This document shows, piece after piece, positions 1 through 12,430 of a DNA stretch of 64,000 bases. Source of the stretch: Aspidapion aeneum. Taxonomy: Eukaryota > Arthropoda > Insecta > Coleoptera > Brentidae. Both the position numbers and the translations under genes were made by a program. The stretch is from contig OY755038.1 of assembly GCA_963576565.1 (NCBI GenBank), forward strand, positions 66,399,908-66,463,907, written 5' to 3'. The notes below the pieces were generated by a model that was not told the origin of the DNA, searched no databases, and was given only the letters and a program-made list of their open reading frames with translations. The first letter of the stretch is position 1. Each line of letters begins with the position of its first letter.

Positions 1-2969
1 TTGGACCCATTACTTACAACATTATTTGACGGGGTTAATTTTCTTTCGAAGAGCCATCCAATTGGATTTTTAACACTTCTCTGTTTTTACTTGCTCATCC
101 AATCCAATCAAGCAAAAATACGGCCAAGAGATTTAAAAAATGATTTTTAATTTTAAATTTCAAATACATTGATCAGCTTTGTCAGGTAAATGATTATTCG
201 CCGCCGCGAATTTGCCGAGGCCAATTCGCCGCCATGCCAGCTAGTCGCAAAGTCATTTCGGCGTCGACTCAACTCGCAGCCGCTTTGGATTTAGTTTCCA
301 ATTTATTTCGTAAATTAACGCTATATTATATATTACAATTTTTACTAAAATATAAAAAGAAATCGTGGAACTTTTTTTTTTTAATTTTTTGCAAAATATT
401 TATTTAGAAAAAGCAAAAACAAAACAGTTTATTAAAAAACTAATTATCTAAACACATTTTGTTGGAATAATAGTTAATTAAAAATTTTTTTAGAAACGCA
501 TTTTTTTTTAAATCTTACTTACTTTTTTTTATTGTATCCGAAGAATTAGACATCTTACTACGTATCTAGTAATATAACCTAATTAGATTTTAATTTAAAA
601 AACATATTTGTCTATGAAAAACCAGAAAACGAATTTAGTAACGAGGAATTATTGTGGAGAAAAAAAAACAATAAAAAACGTCATTAATTAAAAAGGCTAG
701 GTAAGGTTAGCTACTTAACGAAAGCATTTGGGATAAGGGAATAAGAAGGATAATAGCCCCGCCTTTTCTACTCACCCATTAGATATGTTTGTTGGTTGAG
801 GTTATTCCTATGATAGCATGTGCAATCTGCTTTGATGTTTGAACATCAGGATTGTCTAATGTTCATTCAACGACATACGCAGAATTTATCAGAGACCAAC
901 TGATTTATGAAACTATACAAAACTTTTACATTTAATAACATTTTTCCAAAAGTATTTAATCTTAAGCACCGTTTTTTCTTTAAATTAATTTAATTTTTCC
1001 GAAATTTTCGGTTGCTTGCATTTTTTACCTTTGTACCAAAAATGTTTACCAATGTGGCGCCAATTTCTTTAAAAAGTACTTTATTTGTCTAATTTTTTTT
1101 AACAACATTTGTGTCTGCGGCGCGCCTGACTTTATTTTTTCAGTTTTTTCATATTGCAAATAATTTCTTATGTGGCTCCATTTTTGCTGAAAAGAAATTA
1201 ATAATTGTTCAAAAATTTTCGCCTGTGTCGCTATTTTCTTCCTTGTATCTACAAAAAGTTTTTTTTTATAAAATTTTCGTCTAATAGTTGCAATTTGTTA
1301 ATTTTCCTTATTGTTTTTTTATATATCCTTTCTGTAGTAATAAGAAAAGTACATTGAGAACTCAGGGCGAAAATGTTTTAACTGAGCTTATGTCTCGTTG
1401 AACGTTTCGTGTGTTGTTATACCTACTTACTGGATTTTTGCCGTTTTTTTAATCTCTGAAGGATTGAATAAATCATTTTAGGACTTCAAAAAAAGAACTA
1501 AAAGTACACTTTTAATCTCGAAAATAAATAAAATGAATTCTACTTCTTGGGGTGCAAAAAAAAAGGATTGTACGAGATGTTTGTCTTTAAATGAGGGGTA
1601 TCAGTTTTTTCCTTTGCCTCAGGCAATCAAAAAGTTAGGCGCGCCCCTGTATCCACTATACAAAGGTATATTTTTCTGTAAAAATATATAATATTGATAA
1701 AATGTAGATATTAAAAGTCCCTGCATGTTTCGTCAATTGTCTTGAGACTTCCATTCTTTCTGCTTTCCAGCCTGTTCTCCATATTTACATTTATTTCATA
1801 TCATTCGGTCTTATGTAAGATATATTAGGTCGATTTGCACTTATACGCACGGTGTCTAGTTATATAAATATGCTGCAACTGGAAAACTTTTTCTTATTAA
1901 TTTTACGAAAGAAAAACTTTGCGTGGTGGTCTAAAACCAAAAAATAAATAAAAATTATTAAGTCACAAAAAATTATATAACATATAATAAGTTTAACCCG
2001 GAATAAAAAGTACGCCAGGTATAAAAAACTATGCATTAAAAAGTTATTTGAGTTTTAGTTAAGTTGAAAAAAACATTAAAATAAGTTTTTGACGCTCATA
2101 GATTTAATTGCTAATGTAAACGTTTAAATTTTCAGTTGCTCTCTGTTTGGGAGATTTAAGGTTGATTTTTAAAAACTATGTTCTCAGTATGCCGCAATCT
2201 TATGTTTAATTTTTATAATGCTGCACACTGGCCTCCGGGACCTGATTTTTGTCCAAAAAACTGAAACTCCCGAACCATTTCTAAACAAGGGTAGATAGTT
2301 TAGTAGGCCTTGAAAGAAAATGTAATTTAATTGACGCAACTTATTTTCTAAAAGTGCAATATTTACTTTCTCAGAAACGCGCTAAAATTATCATATTTGT
2401 ATAGCGTTGTGATCCAGACTCAAAGAAAATCGTTTTTGTTTGGCATGTCTAAAATTCTATACAAATATAGGTTTCTTATAAATGTTGGAAACTTCTTTGT
2501 TTCCGTCATCAACCGTTTTCTTGAAATTATTTTCATACTAATTACTATTAAACGTGCTAAAACGGGATTTTTTAGAGAAAAACGAGTATTACATTAATCA
2601 TATACAGCAAAGCATGTCGATCTTAACACAAATGATTGTTTAATATTTTTTAAGCACATCAGGCTAACTCAATCAAATTAAAATAAAAAAAATAAATAAT
2701 ATTACGACATGCAAATAATGTGAATTAATAATTAATTGAAAATAAATATAAAAAATAATAGATGTTGTGTAATACGTCATTTTAAAGTAAAATTTATAGT
2801 GATGTCAAAAATCAAATAAAAAGAGGGCTCCTGTAAAAAATATTAATTTTGTGTAATATCTCAAAAACCAAAAATTACAGATGAAGTAAGTTTTAAGGGT
2901 TGGATTGGTTAGTATAATATTTTGGATCCATCATGCTAGTTTTTTTTGTTTGGGTCGAAAATCATAAAT
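1..2969. other. AT-rich non-coding stretch, no gene seen
   Basis: This stretch is AT-rich with many short A and T runs. I see no coding region with recognisable protein similarity, no RNA gene and no clear terminal repeats. The only open frame of note (about 66 codons near 2397-2597) starts at a non-ATG codon and has a composition expected of AT-rich noise. Confidence 0.5.
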
Positions 2970-3197
2970 AGCGCCTTTAAACACCGCCATGTTTAGATTT
3001 TATACATACCGGTTCAAAAGTATAAGAGTCCGCCATTTCGAATCCGCCATGTGATTTCTTTTTAAGTTTGAGACTTTATTTGTACCAGCGCCTTTAGACA
3101 CCCCAATCTTCCAAATTTAATACGTATCGGTAAATAAATGGGAAAGTCCGCCATTTTTGAACGGCCATGGTAATTTGTTTTGAAGTTTATACTTATC
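2970..3197. repeat. Tandem dimer, 117-bp unit
   Basis: Two head-to-tail diverged copies start with AGCGCCTTTA at 2970 and 3087. Both carry ACACC near the start, a GTCCGCCATTT block and a second CGCCATG-type block, and both end in an AGTTT..ACTT segment. The divergence between units suggests an old duplication. No coding potential is visible. Confidence 0.7.
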
Positions 3198-4082
3198 AGC
3201 TTATAAATATACAATTATCTTACTAATAAGATCGTTTCGAAACTATTTCTTACTCATTTCAAAACAAAATATATATTGTCACAAAACATTTTTTTTAAGT
3301 TTTAATCAAAAACTTAGGTCCGAGAGCCCACTGTACACTGGTATGGTAGTCTAATCTGTATGTGGATTATCGTAACGTGACATAACGATAACGCAATGAC
3401 GATTGTGTTGTTGTACCGCATTAACGTGTTTCGTGGTTATTGCTTGTTCTATTAATGAGCCTCAGTGGTGTCAAGAAAAATAACTTATCAAAGAGAACAG
3501 ACATAATAGGCTGGGATAAGATTACTTAAATTTATGTTGGCATATATTTTTAATACTATATCAAACCGACATGGTATAAATCTTATAAATATTTTTATTG
3601 AAAGTTTGATTTACAGAATATTAAGCGACATCGTTCACCACTTAAACTAGAGAGGATTTTAACTGTCATACTCCAGAAAAGTTTCTATTGCTCAAAAAAC
3701 CCTTTTGAAGAGAGACATGATCGGAAAAAAAGCTTTTAACAAAGTTCTTTTTCTTTTCAAAAAGGGCCTTATCGAAAAGATTACCCGATTTCGAATTGAC
3801 TCTGACATCTCGCCGAAGAAAAATATATCGGTTAAAATTTATGTTTATAAAAGCCGAATGGGGTAATAAATGGTAAAGCGATTCGAATTTATATTTTTAT
3901 GTAAATAAGGTGCAGGTTTTTTATACAAAACTTCATGAAATATGATCTAAAAATATGAAAACCAACAAAAAAGAAAATGGTGAAAAACTGTGCAATAATA
4001 ATTGTGGTTAAGTACACTAGCATCGGCTAGCAATGCTAAAAGGAAGAAATATTATATGGAAATATTTTTGATGGTAAACATA
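3198..4082. other. Non-coding stretch, nothing recognised
   Basis: No coding region, structured RNA or terminal repeat could be supported here. It ends at the TA that precedes the CAGGGTG terminus at 4085. Confidence 0.4.
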
Positions 4083-4084
4083 TA

Positions 4085-4365
4085 CAGGGTGTGCCAAAAG
4101 TCCACTCAAATATTTTCTGAAGTATTGAAGGTAACTGAACCATATTTGGCAATGATTAATATCATCAAGTGCGGGTATGTTGCCCCTACAATAGCGGGCT
4201 ACATAGGAGCGATACCTCGTTTTAAATGTCTGTCTGTCGATTGTCTACGTCAAATCTGTCAAAAGCTATGGACTGCCAAACCTAATTGTTTTAGTTAATG
4301 GCAAAATTAACAAGTTAGTTGTTTTTAAACAAAAAACCTAATTAGTGATATCAAATATTGCTTGG
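4085..4365 (+). mobile_element. Solitary arm of CAGGGTG foldback element
   Basis: The sequence begins TA-CAGGGTGTGCCAAAAGTCC and follows the left arm of the complete foldback element at 34018-35949. Shared blocks include the CACCCAAATAT-like segment, the ACCATATTTGG block, GATACCTCGTTTTAAA and TCAAATCTGTCAAAAGC. No matching inverted arm was found downstream, so this is a truncated copy. An overlapping open frame of 98 codons is repeat sequence, not a gene. Confidence 0.7.
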
Positions 4366-4504
4366 TTTGGAAGTGCCCTTACATTGACGTATTTACACTA
4401 CAACACTTACGGTGTAGTGTGAATGCTTACATTACTTATATGTAAGAATGTTTGTTGTGTCATTGACTGCACGGTACAGGCACGGTAACGTGACGGAGCA
4501 GGTA

Positions 4505-5367
4505 GGGGAGAGCGGGGCAAGATGGGGATGTTAAAGTTTAAAGCTCCCTAGAAAATACACAAACTCGGGTTTGACTAAAAAACTTTGTTTAATTGTTAGG
4601 TAGATATTTTGGTTTACAAACAAATTAAAAATCTACACAGCAAGAAACTTAAAAAATGCATTTTCGTAATCTTGCCCCACTAGCGGGGTAAGTTGAGGAG
4701 CCTATTGGGGCAAGATTTTTCATATTAGATGTACGCCTTATACTGCCAATCCTCACACCCTTCACATTTAATTCAGTCCTCTATTGGTGGTTCAATCCAT
4801 GGTTCCTTGCATCCTGGACAGAAAATATTTTCATTGTTCTTGTTTGTTTCTGGTAGGTTTTGATTAACATCATTAAAAACTTTCTTTTTAACTTTTAAGA
4901 CTTTACCATAGGTTTTATTTTAATTTTGTTTTTCAATTTTTTTCAAAGCCCTTCTATATTTGGAGTCGACGTTTTAACGGAAGCTCTCTGCTTTAACGAA
5001 TTCGTCATCTTGCCCCCGCCAACTAGCCCCAATTTTTTGGTAAAAAATCAAAAATAAAAACAAAAATCGACGAAATATGGTCATTTACATTTTCTTATAT
5101 TGAAAACATAATAAATAATTTCCTAGTTACTAACAAAGATTATTTTTATATTAGATTTACTCGTAAAAGCTTATTTTTCAATAATCAAGTTTTATAAGCG
5201 ACCACTATACTAGTATTATTCTTGCGAGCTGCATCAATCTTTAACTCATAAAACTTTGACTTTAAAGGGTTCCAACAGTACAGAAATAAACTCGTTGCCA
5301 TTTATAGTTTTTGTTTTAAATTGAATTTGTTAACTTGCCCCGTTATGTATCTTGCCCCGCTCTCCCC
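4505..5367. mobile_element. TA-flanked TIR element with GGGGCAAGAT ends
   Basis: The inverted termini are GGGGAGAGCGGGGCAAGAT at 4505 and its exact reverse complement ending at 5367. Both are flanked by TA, and the flanking G and C extend the palindrome by one base. Variants of the (GGGG)CAAGAT motif recur internally near 4670-4720 and 5010-5030, so the element has sub-terminal repeats. It is 863 bp long and has no transposase frame, so it is non-autonomous. The TA flank fits Tc1/mariner-type integration, but the superfamily is inferred only from the target. Confidence 0.8.
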
Positions 5368-6416
5368 TACGTATAATATTATTGGGGCCTTTTTGCTAGT
5401 CTTACCTAATTGTCACTCCATTTACCGGCGGTTCAAAGACTATTTCAATTTTCTTTTTAAAATTTTTCAAAAATTGTTTTAATTATAGGTTATTGGGGGT
5501 TACGTGGTTATATTTGGTTTCCGAACTACTAAAGTGACTGTGAATAAGCGTGGGTATTGGGTCCCGACTTTAATCCGAAGCGACTTGATGAAGTGGTTCT
5601 TGCAATGATTTTGCTTCTTTGCGTGCACCATTTGAAAGTATTTAAACTTTTAGCTTAAATGTTTATGTGGCAAAGTATTTCATATGCTCTGAAGAATTTA
5701 ATTTTTATTTTTACTATTAAACAAGTCCTAACCATTTTCACAACTGCAATGATTTGATTTATAAATTGAGCAAATAGTTCATCTTATGGTATTTTTTTCA
5801 ATGACCAAATTAATACATTCCTTCTGCACCCAAACGCAAAATAACATATTTTTTGAGATTTCAAGTCGACACATATTACAACTTAGGCAAACAAATCTAG
5901 CTGTTGCCTGAAATAGTTAGCATCCACATATACCAGCTAGTGGTTCGGGAAAACAGCTTAGGGCGCGTTACCCACATAACGTAAACAAATCGGACGGCTT
6001 CTATGTGCAAACCTTTCGTCTAGACCACATGTTTTACAGGAATGGCCAAAGAAGTCACTGATCTTTGTATGGTTTGTAACAAGTTTGTAATTAATAATAA
6101 TAATATATTTATTTGCAGTTAAACGGTTTAATCACTTACTACTTTACCACTATACTAACAATAGAAAAGTTATTTAAATAAATTGCAAAAAGGACTGGAA
6201 GGCAATCCCGCCCCTACTATTGACTATTGTTTCATCAAAACCAACAAGTTCAACTTCAAGAAAAACTATATTTACAGGATTACGGTATTTTCGCAATAAA
6301 AATTATTATAAGCCCTGTAGTATCTGGATCAAAATATATTTACAGGCTATTCCGAAAAATCAAAATACGTAATAAGAGTGGTTGTATTCTTAAAAATCAG
6401 CAATGGATAGAGACGT
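5368..6416. other. Non-coding stretch, nothing recognised
   Basis: No coding region with similarity, terminal repeat or tandem array could be supported here. Confidence 0.4.
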
Positions 6417-6830
6417 TATTATTTCCGACGAAAAAATTTTTTTTGAGATAACTCTTAAAATGTATTATTTGGGTGTATCTTAGCAATATCGGCGTAACGT
6501 CTATCTGTTTGTTCCGATTTTTATTAAATGTTTAGGTAAAATAGTGTTCAACACTGTTACGAGCTGATTAGATCTGGATCCAAATCCATTACTACTAATG
6601 ACAGTTAAAAAACTGAAAATATAATAACTTTTTAATGAAATATCGCTCAATCAATCTGCTATTTTCGGAAAGTAGTATAACGTATTTCCCTCAATAATTG
6701 TCTTTTTACCAAAAACTTTATAGGAGTTTTTGTTACTGAGATATTTACAAAAAACTGTTTTTAAGGTATGATATAGCATGGAGTTATTATCAAATCCGTC
6801 ATGGATTCGTTTATTTTTTAGTTGGCACAG
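6417..6830 (+). repeat. Dispersed repeat R, diverged near-complete copy
   Basis: It shares an ordered series of blocks with the better preserved copy at 63027-63495. These are CGACGAAAAAA, GAGATAAC, TGTTATTTGGGTGTAT (here TGTATTATTTGGGTGTAT), TAGCAATATCG, AGGTAAAATAGTG, a GATTAGAT/AATCCATTA block, TACAAAAAACTGTTTT and TCCGTCATGGAT. The hairpin normally at the start is missing. Small frames crossing it on either strand are not genes. Confidence 0.65.
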
Positions 6831-7012
6831 GTTTTTTCTAACGTATAAATCCGCGCTGGATATGCTTGTTTCTGAATTTTCGACATCTTTTTTAAGCAAT
6901 ATATTTTTTTTTAACGCCGGGCACAAGCAAGTTCAAATTTTAGATAATAATTTGTGAAACGTAATTCTGAAGCTAACAAAATATATATTTCTTATAAATA
7001 TATTGATGCACT

Positions 7013-7127
7013 CAGTGGCGTATATAGAAAAAAGTTTCGGGGTGTATTCATGAAATATGTAGAAAATATCCAAAAAAATCTTAGCTTCGGGGGGGGGGGG
7101 GCAGGCCCCCCTGTATATACGCCACTG
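7013..7127. mobile_element. 115-bp hAT-type MITE with 8-bp target duplication
   Basis: The termini CAGTGGCGTATATA and TATATACGCCACTG are perfect inverted repeats. They are flanked by the 8-bp direct repeats GATGCACT (7005-7012) and GATGTACT (7128-7135), which differ at one base. An 8-bp duplication with CAGTGGCG-like ends is the hallmark of hAT elements. The interior holds a run of about 13 G. At 115 bp it has no coding capacity and must be mobilised in trans. The small frames on both strands here are the MITE itself. Confidence 0.88.
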
Positions 7128-7135
7128 GATGTACT

Positions 7136-8417
7136 TAAACATAGAAATAAATTGATTTTTTGTTTAAAAATTCTTTAGAAATTTGACAAAAACTAAAAAA
7201 AATCAAAATTTAATAGATATTTTTTTATACAGGAGTAAACTGAATTGAAAATTTAAAATATTATTTTTGTGTGTGGAAAATAATTACCTGTATGTTCTTT
7301 CTGATGTGAACCCATGTTACCCTTCGGGAACCATATTACAATGCTTTTAAAGATATAACACACAATTGTTAAAAAACGACAAACAGGCAATAACAAATAT
7401 TGTTTTCCTTTAACTGATCTTATTTTATAATATTATTTTGTATCAGATGTCACATTCATGTAACGCCGATCAGGTTTTTCATTGAATTTATGAGCGGCAT
7501 TACTGTGACCGTAGTTACAATCTTCAGGTTTTTTGAATCTGGCGCTTCTATCTGTACAATGTTTACATACTTAATACAAAAATAAGTTTATGGTACTACT
7601 TGGGAAAATTTTACTTGTTCATTTTTAGTTAGAGTTTCATATTTTTTACAATAACCCATGTGACCGGTGTTAAATGCAAAATCACTGGCAGCAATATTTT
7701 CGTAGGTCGAGATATAAAGAAAATTGATATTACCGCCTCAGACGACAAAAATGTGAGTAAATCAGGGGTGCTACCGGCGTTACACATTGTCTGAAGGATA
7801 CAACTTTAAGGCACGACGCAAATTTTGATATAGTCAATACGAGTATTGACTTTTGACATATTCCAAAAGATAATATGGAAAATATTATGCAACATTGTAT
7901 TTAAAACGTTTTTATATCATCTACATAATCCGTCACAAAAGGCCACGCAAATATATCCTATGACCCTTTATATCAATGGCTTCTTGCTTGCACTCTAAAC
8001 AGACCCAAACATTAGTCCTGCGGGAAATTCTGAAGGCCGATATCGAAGGCCGACGAAAAGACAAACTGTGTGTTAGTTGACCAGTTGAAAATCTGAATGA
8101 CCGTTTAGACGGTCCAGAGGGATTTTTATGCTCAGATATTTATATTGGATCCCTATAGAACAAGGCATTAATTGTCTTTTATTTTTTATAAACTGGTAAA
8201 CGGAGGATATTTGATTTTAATATTTGGTATATTCTTATGAGGAATATTATATTCTTATTAGGATATTATGTTTGCAAAAAAACTATACATATCCTATAAC
8301 CAGACAGAAAAATGAGACACTCGAGCATTCTTGTTCAAAGATATATTTATTTAAGAGAAGAAATTCCATATAATTAGGAAAATTCTAATTCTTGATTTAA
8401 AAATCATTCATTTCGTG
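7136..8417. other. Non-coding stretch, nothing firmly recognised
   Basis: Ordinary AT-rich sequence. A possible short inverted pair (GTAACGCCG near 7460 and CGGCGTTAC near 7780) was too short to call as an element. No coding region was recognised. Confidence 0.4.
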
Positions 8418-8660
8418 TTACAGAGATTTCAAAATAAAGTATTAAGAAACATTGTGAATGTACTTTGGTACGTTCCAAACAGTGACCTTCATCGGGACAT
8501 TAAAATCGAAACTGTAGCAGAGACTTTCAAAAAGTACTCAAAAAGCCATAAAGAAAGACTCCACGACATGTGAATGTGGAAGCAATTCAGCTTCTAAACA
8601 ATACTATGCTAGCTTGAAGACTAAAAAAGTGAAGCCGTTTGAGCTAGTAAACTAACTGCC
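8418..8660 (+). pseudogene. jockey-type LINE, 3' end of reverse transcriptase ORF2 (dead)
   Basis: Read on the plus strand, the frame from 8418 gives LQRFQNKVLRNIVN, then WYVPNSDLHRD, then a KKYSKSHKERLHD block. A frameshift and stop near 8570 follow. The next frames give VNVEAIQLLNN and then KPFELVN. This order (RFQNK..LR.IVN, PW.VPN..IH.DL, a KY...Y..RL block, a LL block, KPFDL) is the conserved C-terminus after the reverse transcriptase of jockey-clade ORF2 proteins. At least two frameshifts and two stops make it non-functional. Only the C-terminal ~80 codons are present, which suggests strong truncation rather than a full-length dead copy. Confidence 0.75.
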
Positions 8661-10009
8661 TAGCCTGTGGACAGGAAGAAGAGACATCGAAGCACCTCGT
8701 GGGTTACTAACCCTCAGCGACAAAAGGCTGCATTTGCTTAAATAAGAAAACAGCTTTTTATTGTTCTTTAAAATCTTTCAACATTATATACGATATAAAA
8801 TCAATAGTGAGACCCAATTTTCAGGACTTATGAATGAGTGCAAGCCATATATGTACGACATTAATTTAACCAGGGAAGAGCCACTAACGAGAAGCGACAA
8901 AACCTTCGCCACATTTGATCTACTTATTAAAGCAAAAATTTGTGACTTTGTGTGAAATTAAAACATCAGCTGCATTCGAAAAGAATCAGGCCGAAAACAC
9001 TAAGAAAAAAAATAATGTTGAATAAAGGTAATTGCAACTAAAAATAGATTTTTAAATTTACTTACAAGAGCTAATAATATATAAGTAATTATTATAAACA
9101 AGCATTTTGTTTAACTTGTTTTGTATGTCTGGGTATATAGTACATATTTTAATAGTTAAATTTTACTAAATTCTAGCTATAAGATAAGCTTCAAACTTTG
9201 CATGCTTTTATAATTACCATGACAATGCAATGTTACGATGTTGTAAAGTTAATGACTCCACCTTATTCGAGGGAACTGGGAAAAATTACTTAAACTTATC
9301 CAATATCGCTTAAAATATTATATATGTATATATTAGTTTTTGGGGATTAAAATCAAGTTTTTTTGTTAAAATTAAAAAAAATATATACCTATATTAAATT
9401 CAAGCGGGGAGAGGGTCATCTCTTACTATGCCTAACTTCTCCTAAAATTTGTATCTAGGTTCAAATTTAATTAATGTGACATATCCGCTCTGTTTGACGG
9501 GCTGGGGGCATTTCTGAAGTTTATCTGATTGTTATAAATTGGTATATAACAGTTACTGGAAACTAAGATTTAACATTTTTGGTAAAACATCGAAAAATGA
9601 AATATTTTTTAAGCTAGTATAATTTTTAACACACAAGATCTTAAGATCATAATCCTGGTTTGTAAGTTTCACACTTGGGACATCTTGACCAGCTGGGTGG
9701 CTACTATGCTATATACCTATATGAGTTGAGTAATGTTTTATCTTTAGAGCTTTGATAAATTGTGTTACTTTGAGTATAGATAGAGGAGCTAGTTTATTAG
9801 TTTCTCCCCAGAGGAGCTACACGTTGTTAGCTGTGTTGGTGAAACTGAGTTGTGTGGTGTAGCTGGTTGCCATAAATGCGTTTCTATCTGAATAATTTAT
9901 TTTACAAATGCATTTTGGTTGAGATTTAATGCAAAAGTTTTAGATTTTAACGAAAAGTTGCATATACATGTTTATGTATACTGGGAGAGTTATAAGGTTA
10001 TTTAAAAAG
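8661..10009. other. Non-coding stretch after the jockey remnant
   Basis: The first ~100 bp may be the LINE 3' untranslated tail. The rest is AT-rich with no recognisable coding region, terminal repeat or array. A 64-codon frame at 8761-8955 has no similarity I recognise and starts at a non-ATG codon. Confidence 0.4.
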
Positions 10010-10860
10010 AAAGAAATCAAAACAAAATCATTTCATGTAAAAAAAACCAACGTACGCGAAAATGGTATTACGTAAAAAAAAATAAGATGAAAGTAAAGCC
10101 AAGTTCTCCATTACAAATTTCAAAATAAAAGTTCTTAATAGTTTAGAAATGTTTTTTTAAACTTTGCTATTAAAGCCAGACTTCTTTATGTTCAAAAAAA
10201 TTTCACGTTTCATTTTGAAATTTGTATTGGAGAACTTGCCTTTACTTTTATCTCATTTTGTTTTACGTAATACCATTTTCGCGTACGTTTTTGTTATGAT
10301 TTCACTTCTTTTTTAAAGGATTTGGATAATATTTAAGTTTAAAGTAGTAAAATATGCGGAATATTGTTCAAAACTCTTGAAATGTCTTTTTAAAATTTTG
10401 AGGTTTTTAAATTTTTTCCTATAATTTTATCATAGTTCCAGTCTGCCAAAGCTCAGCTCTCTACCGTTTCTGGAAGTGGACATAGGGGAGAGAATTAGAT
10501 TACAATTTTGAGGTTTTTTGATTTTTTTCCAAGGGTTTGGTCATAATTTCTATCAGTCTGCCAAATTTCAGCTTTGTAGCATGTCTGGAAGCACAGTAGA
10601 ATTTTGATGATCTATACATGAGTGAGTGAGTGAGTGAGCAATTTCGACGTTTTTTGAAATTTCGTAACTACTTTACTACATTATGGATGTCTATGAAACT
10701 TGGACGGGTTGTTAACTCTATAAAGGTCCACGACTGTGCAAAGTTTGAGTTTCGTAGCTCAATCCGAAGTATAGTTTTAGATACTTCAAATATGGGCTGA
10801 AATGTTTCAAGAAGAGGTACAGCAGTAGCGCGAACTTGGCGGGGCACTGCCGTGCCCCCA
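10010..10860 (+). mobile_element. Hairpin plus tandem-repeat element, copy 1 (two units)
   Basis: The left part (about 10017-10310) is a long imperfect hairpin. The block TACGCGAAAATGG, then AAAGTAAAGCCAAGTTCTCC, pairs with its reverse complement ending near 10290. To the right are two tandem units, each with a TCTGGAAG motif (10469 and 10582) next to CAGTCTGCCAAA. Then come a GAGT microsatellite at 10621-10639, an AATTTCGTAACTACTTTACTAC block and a GCACTGCCGTGCCCC end near 10857. The same modules occur in inverted order at 58540-60125. The architecture of hairpin, variable tandem core and microsatellite resembles non-autonomous Helentron/DINE-type elements, but that class is an inference. 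No coding capacity. Confidence 0.7.
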
Positions 10861-11065
10861 GATAATTCACATTTTTATTTATTACATAACCAGTTTTTAC
10901 ATTGGGCTGAATTTTCTTTAATTGGAGACTTAGATGTAGGTAATAGCAAACGGAATGCAATTATTTTAGAAACACAAGCTTTTAAAAACAACAAACACGT
11001 GGTTTTTCTACACAAATTATAATTTTTTTTTAATGAGTTTTAAAACTTCTGGTTTTAACTAACCA

Positions 11066-11430
11066 AATAGGAACTTTTTGTGTCGTGCCGTATTTTGACA
11101 GTTTTGCATTGGAATATGACAGCTAATCTTTCAACTTAAGGATTTTGTTTACTATATGAGCCGAAATAAATACTGTCGACTTTAATATTTATAGATAAAT
11201 AAACGACTTCATTTTAAATTCGACTTTAGTATTTCAATTCTGAAAGATCAACTGTCAGCCTGCAATGTAAATCTGTCGAAATAGTGCCTGACACTTTTAT
11301 TACATGAATTTGTTCCAATAAGTCCCTATTAGGAACTTATTGCAATAAAGCCAGGCAGTAATTTTGCCGGGCGCTATTCTGACAGTTTCGCATTATAAGA
11401 ACAGCTGTCTTCTGTCAAAATTAGGCCTTT
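11066..11430. mobile_element. Small inverted-repeat element with a third partial arm
   Basis: The arm at about 11066-11137 (GGAACTTTTTGTG, GACAGTTTTGCATT, GACAGCTAATCTTTC) is matched in reverse complement by about 11242-11335 (GAAAGATCAACTGTCAG, TGCAATG, CTGTCGAAATAGTGCC). A third arm-like piece follows at about 11366-11425 (GACAGTTTCGCATT, CAGCTGTC). This looks like a palindromic MITE followed by a fragment of a second copy. No target duplication was identified. Confidence 0.55.
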
Positions 11431-12159
11431 GTGTATTATAAGAGCCGGAATTAATAGCGATATATTTTGGGCTTACACAAACATTTTAAAAAATTTTTAA
11501 GTAACTTGGCCGGAATTGTTATTTTAACACAAGAGTGCTTTGCGTGCGAAAAAGCACAGTTACGCATGCTCGTAGAAAAAGTAAATTGCATTAAAAAAAT
11601 ATATAGTTCCATATCAAAACCTACCTACCAAATAAAACAGAAATCTTTATTAATTAGTTTGTCATTTTGTTCTTAATTAAACAATTATAGTAACAATTTT
11701 CATATAACTTTAAACATTTTAGTAATCTACTAAATCTTCGTTACTTTAATATTCGAATATTAAATTAGTCCTAAAAATGTCTCCTAAAATAATTAAGTTA
11801 TACTGTAAAATAACGCCTACCCTTAAGGAACGTTTAAAATTAAATGTAAAATGATTTAAACAATAGTTTATTTCAAATAAATTTAGTCCGTAGAAATGCT
11901 AATATTTATCTTTCTCCTAACATAAATGGCTTAAATGGAGCCAATTGGTAATGACGTTTAGCTATTGCATCCTAAAGAAACTCGCGGAAACAAATCTGAA
12001 TAATCTGAATAGAAAACTCTATACTGGCCCTTTCATTAGCGAAAATCACACATCAGCATCATATTTCGCGAAATCTACAAACACAAATATGTAATTTTTT
12101 TTACCGACCGGAAAACTAGTATTTTACATCAAATTTTTTGTACGGAAAATGTCACTTTA
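11431..12159. other. Non-coding stretch, nothing recognised
   Basis: AT-rich, with no supported feature. A 69-codon frame at 11467-11676 has no recognised similarity and no ATG start. Confidence 0.4.
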
Positions 12160-12204
12160 CAGGCAGATCCTTAACATGAATGAGCTGAGCTTAATGCTCG
12201 AAAA

Positions 12205-12430
12205 TGGATTCCAGAGTGAGATGGAGCTAATGAGGGCAAAACACGGATTAAAACGCATATTTATATTGTATGGGAAAGATTTTTTAAATTAATTCGAAGC
12301 TTTGAGTTAGAAAAGCGACTTTATTGAAAGTAAGGAAGCTTTTGCAATTGCTCTAGAATCTAGAAAGGTAAAGTGTAATACGAAATTTTTATTTAAAAAC
12401 ATACTTAAACTTAATTTAAACTAGTCTTTT
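12205..12430 (+). repeat. Dispersed repeat, second copy at 46255-46435
   Basis: The blocks AAAACGCAT, AAGCTTTGAGTTA, GAATCTAGAAAG and ACATACTTAAACTTAATTTA occur in the same order here and at 46255-46435, on the same strand. The two copies differ by several indels. No coding frame or terminal repeat is apparent. It abuts the R repeat that begins at 12431. Confidence 0.65.

Noticed and set aside
7459..7787. Element bounded by GTAACGCCG and CGGCGTTAC
   Set aside because: Only nine matching bases, no target duplication and no inner homology; likely chance.
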